From Haplosporangium gracile (Eukaryota > Mortierellomycota > Mortierellomycetes > Mortierellales > Mortierellaceae): a DNA stretch of 10,555 bases. Below are positions 8,801-10,555 of this stretch, in pieces; the stretch's first letter is position 1, and the number at the start of each line of letters is the position of its first letter. The notes under the pieces were generated by a model. It was given only the letters and a program-made list of their open reading frames with translations. It was not told where the DNA came from and searched no databases. Where the stretch lies: contig JAAAUF010001193.1 of assembly GCA_015499985.1 (NCBI GenBank), forward strand, positions 1-10,555, given 5' to 3'. The translations under genes were made by a program, and so were the position numbers.

Positions 8801-9407
8801 CGTTTTGAGACTGGACGGAACGATGACGATCAACAAGAGACAGAAACTGGTCGATCGGTTCAACAACCCGGATGGCAACGAGTTTGTGTTCCTGTTGAGC
8901 AGCAAGGCAGGAGGATGTGGACTGAACTTGATTGGAGCGAACCGTCTTGTTCTCTTTGACCCGGATTGGAACCCAGCCTCGGACCAGCAAGCCCTAGCGC
9001 GTGTGTGGCGCGATGGCCAAAAGAAAGATTGTTTTGTCTACCGATTCATAGCGACAGGATCGATCGAGGAAAAGATTTTCCAGCGTCAGTCTCACAAGCA
9101 GTCGTTGTCGTCCTGTGTGGTGGACGAGGATCAGGATGTGGAACGTCACTTCTCGCAGGAGAACTTGCGGCAATTGTTCCAGCTCAACGGAACGACTGAG
9201 TGTTGTGATACACACGAGACTTTCAAATGCAAGCGCTGTGTGGATGGACGGCAGGTGGCGAAGGCAGCTCAGGTCTCGTATGGTGATACATCGACTTGGA
9301 ACCATTACAAGGGCGACGAGGATCTCTTGAACCTCACAGACCCGCTGCTGCAGGAGGAGGCCGACACGAATGCTATCTCGTTTGTCTTCCAGTACATCTC
9401 GCACTAG
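5853..9407 (+). CDS. RAD54: RAD54 homologous-recombination DNA translocase (six exons)
   Basis: RAD54 is a nuclear SNF2-family ATPase that works with RAD51 in strand invasion and chromatin remodelling during double-strand-break repair. Exons: 5853-7124, 7222-7359, 7452-7803, 7889-8185, 8284-8695 and 8795-9407. The introns are 85-99 nt, all GT-AG, and all joins keep frame, giving 1027 aa (yeast 898, human 747). The start has a strong context (GCC before ATG). Residues 1-424 are mostly disordered, with two acidic patches, a Pro/Lys/Thr linker and a basic RKRVK (246-250). The RAD54-specific FKVP and VHVVVDP motifs follow. ATPase motifs: ADEMGLGKT ending at residue 470, DEGH (579-582), SGTPVQNDL (from 607), [14 protein letters not shown] (exon 4/5), [25 protein letters not shown] (from about 858) and RVWRDGQ (893-899). 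The C-terminal Cys/His cluster C960, C961, H964, C969, C972 matches the zinc-binding region of RAD54, and the protein ends [11 protein letters not shown]54B/RDH54 is less likely because of the VHVVVDP and C-terminal motifs. Confidence 0.97.
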
Positions 9408-9795
9408 TCTTGTAGGTTTCTTTGTCTCGTTTTTTTTGCATCACTTTACTCTCGCTCTCTTCTCCCTGTACTTTTAGCTCAGCTATCCTTGTTCAATAGT
9501 CAAGCCTTATTTGCGAATGTATTTTGCGCTAGAATTGCCTCTGTCGCTCGATTTTTGTTACTGAGTGGATCCTCGAGATTCAATGCTGTCGGTTTCAATA
9601 ATAGGATTTTATTCTCTAGAGGTGGTCAATCTACTCCTCTGCTCCCATTTTCCATCGTCAAGACTTGTTCACCTTTCATACCATTCGAACAGCCACAAGG
9701 ATGCATGATTAAGTCACGCGTGTGTTCGCCTGAGTGGAAATCCCTTATTTTCGCTACACAGGCCATACGATCACGGACAAAGCATGTATTTAACG
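9408..9795. other. RAD54 3' flank, no supported gene
   Basis: This stretch should hold the RAD54 3' UTR and terminator. It starts CT-rich with a T8 run near 9430-9437. I find no canonical AATAAA. One open frame of 109 codons (9489-9818, plus) has no recognisable domain and runs into the repeat array, so I do not call it. No tRNA or other RNA is visible. Confidence 0.5.
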
Positions 9796-9968
9796 CCAAT
9801 TTTCGCCTCTTTCTTTAAACCAATTTTCGCCCTCTCTTTCACTAATTTTCGCCTCTCTCTCTTACACCAATTTTCGCCTCTCTCTCTCTTAGACTCTTAT
9901 TTGATTTAGTTGACTCCAATTTTTCCCTCTCTCTCTCGCTTCCATTTTCTTCTCTCTCTCTCTCTCTC
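9796..9968. repeat. Phased 24-25 bp tandem repeat, CCAATTTTCGCC plus CT run
   Basis: The core CCAATTTTCGCC occurs at 9796-9807, 9820-9831, 9842-9853 (one mismatch) and 9867-9878. It is followed by decayed copies at 9916-9927 and about 9941-9952. Each core is followed by a CT-rich segment, which ends in a CT microsatellite (about 9951-9968). Start-to-start spacings are 24, 22, 25, 49 (two units) and 25 bp, so one unit near 9891 has diverged but the phase is kept. Confidence 0.85.
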
Positions 9969-10345
9969 CATCACTCTTGGACACAGCCTTGGTGTTGAGC
10001 ATGCTCTACCAGGCAATCTACGACAAAAGAGGATCTCTTCATACGCGCTGCACACAGACTTAGCAGTGTTGTATTCACTTCACTCTTTTATTTAATCTAA
10101 ATTTTTGCCACCAAACTGAAGCGCTCGGCTGCCCAACCCCCTTTTCGATACCTCATGACAGATTGAGAATTCACAGTGAGGGACACCCTTTTCACTGTTT
10201 TTTATTCTTGTTCGGAGCGTCTTTTCGTCTTCTTCTAGACATTGTATATGTGACTCCAACAGCGGCCCTTCTTTTCACCGAAACTGAGCCATGTCCTCTT
10301 TTTTTTTTTTTTGGTTTTCTTGATATTTGTGTTGTTCACAGTAAC
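9969..10345. other. Non-coding spacer
   Basis: I see no gene, RNA or clear regulatory site. It is AT-rich with a T14 homopolymer at about 10299-10312. A plus-strand frame at 9910-10095 and a minus-strand frame at 10235-10432 are short, low-complexity and lack any recognisable motif. Confidence 0.4.
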
Positions 10346-10424
10346 AAAATGGTCGTTTTTGCCCAAAAATGTGGTCGTTTTTTCTACGTTCTGTCCCCAT
10401 GTAATTATTCTACGTTCTGTCCCC
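10346..10424. repeat. Cluster of paired direct repeats and a hairpin, possible mobile-element remnant
   Basis: Two pairs of direct repeats lie side by side. GGTCGTTTTT occurs at 10351-10360 and again at 10373-10382. TTCTACGTTCTGTCCCC occurs exactly at 10382-10398 and 10408-10424, a 26-bp period. The sequence between the first pair, TTTTTGCCCAAAAA (10356-10369), is a 6-bp perfect inverted repeat with a 2-base loop. Such subterminal repeat clusters occur at ends of DNA transposons, but no transposase or partner terminus is in the window. Confidence 0.6.
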
Positions 10425-10555
10425 TCCCCCAAGGACCAAGACTGTCATTGAAAAAGAGAGGTATTAAAAACGGATTGCATTGTCATGATCTCCTCGCTGA
10501 CCACTATGAAAACGCGGGTAGTATCATATTTTTATTGGATCAGGTTGTCTACATA

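Noticed and set aside
9489..9818. A 109-codon plus-strand frame downstream of RAD54
   Set aside because: It has no recognisable motif, its composition is like the surrounding spacer, and its 3' end runs into the tandem repeat. It may be chance.
9985..10020. A tRNA-like stretch on the minus strand (TGGTAGAGCATGC resembles an A box)
   Set aside because: There is no matching B box (GGTTCGAATCC type) at the right distance and no acceptor-stem complementarity, so it is not a tRNA.
1..10555. Search for CRISPR arrays, bacterial operons, viral or prophage genes and a biosynthetic cluster
   Set aside because: Only fungal-type spliced genes on alternating strands were found. The repeats present are short minisatellites or microsatellites without CRISPR-like unique spacers.

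Overview
The window looks like nuclear DNA of a filamentous fungus. Five protein genes alternate strand one after another. Three of the four complete genes carry short introns (85-110 nt, plus one of 287 nt) with fungal-type GT(A/R)NGT donors and TAG/CAG acceptors. The recognisable proteins are the conserved eukaryotic TAP42/IGBP1, COX10, a HIG1-domain protein and RAD54. Multi-intron housekeeping genes, CT/GA-rich spacers and compact intergenic regions suggest an early-diverging lineage (Mucoromycota, perhaps Mortierella-like). That placement is inference, since no rRNA or marker gene is present.

Layout, left to right. (1) 2-940, plus strand: the 3' part of an unrecognised gene. It has degenerate 12-residue repeats at the window edge, a Lys/Pro-rich linker and an aromatic-rich C-terminal segment. 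(2) 1153-2615, minus strand: TAP42/IGBP1 in five exons (353 aa). (3) 2616-3019: a divergent promoter with a long pyrimidine tract. (4) 3020-4471, plus strand: intronless COX10 (483 aa) with an unusual acidic tail. (5) 4740-5350, minus strand: a small HIG1-domain inner-membrane protein (107 aa) in two exons, apparently joined by a GC-AG intron. (6) 5351-5852: a second divergent promoter. (7) 5853-9407, plus strand: RAD54 in six exons (1027 aa) with a long disordered N-terminal half. (8) 9408-10555: no gene that I can support. It holds a phased 24-25 bp tandem repeat, CT microsatellite and a cluster of direct repeats with a hairpin that may be a mobile-element remnant.

Functionally, COX10 (heme A synthesis for cytochrome c oxidase) and the HIG1 protein (a family that associates with complexes III/IV) both concern cytochrome oxidase and sit tail to tail. 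TAP42 (PP2A/TOR signalling) and RAD54 (recombinational repair) are unrelated housekeeping neighbours. I found no biosynthetic cluster, defence locus or clearly new system. The least explained items are the edge gene with its repeats and the repeat-rich 3' spacer.
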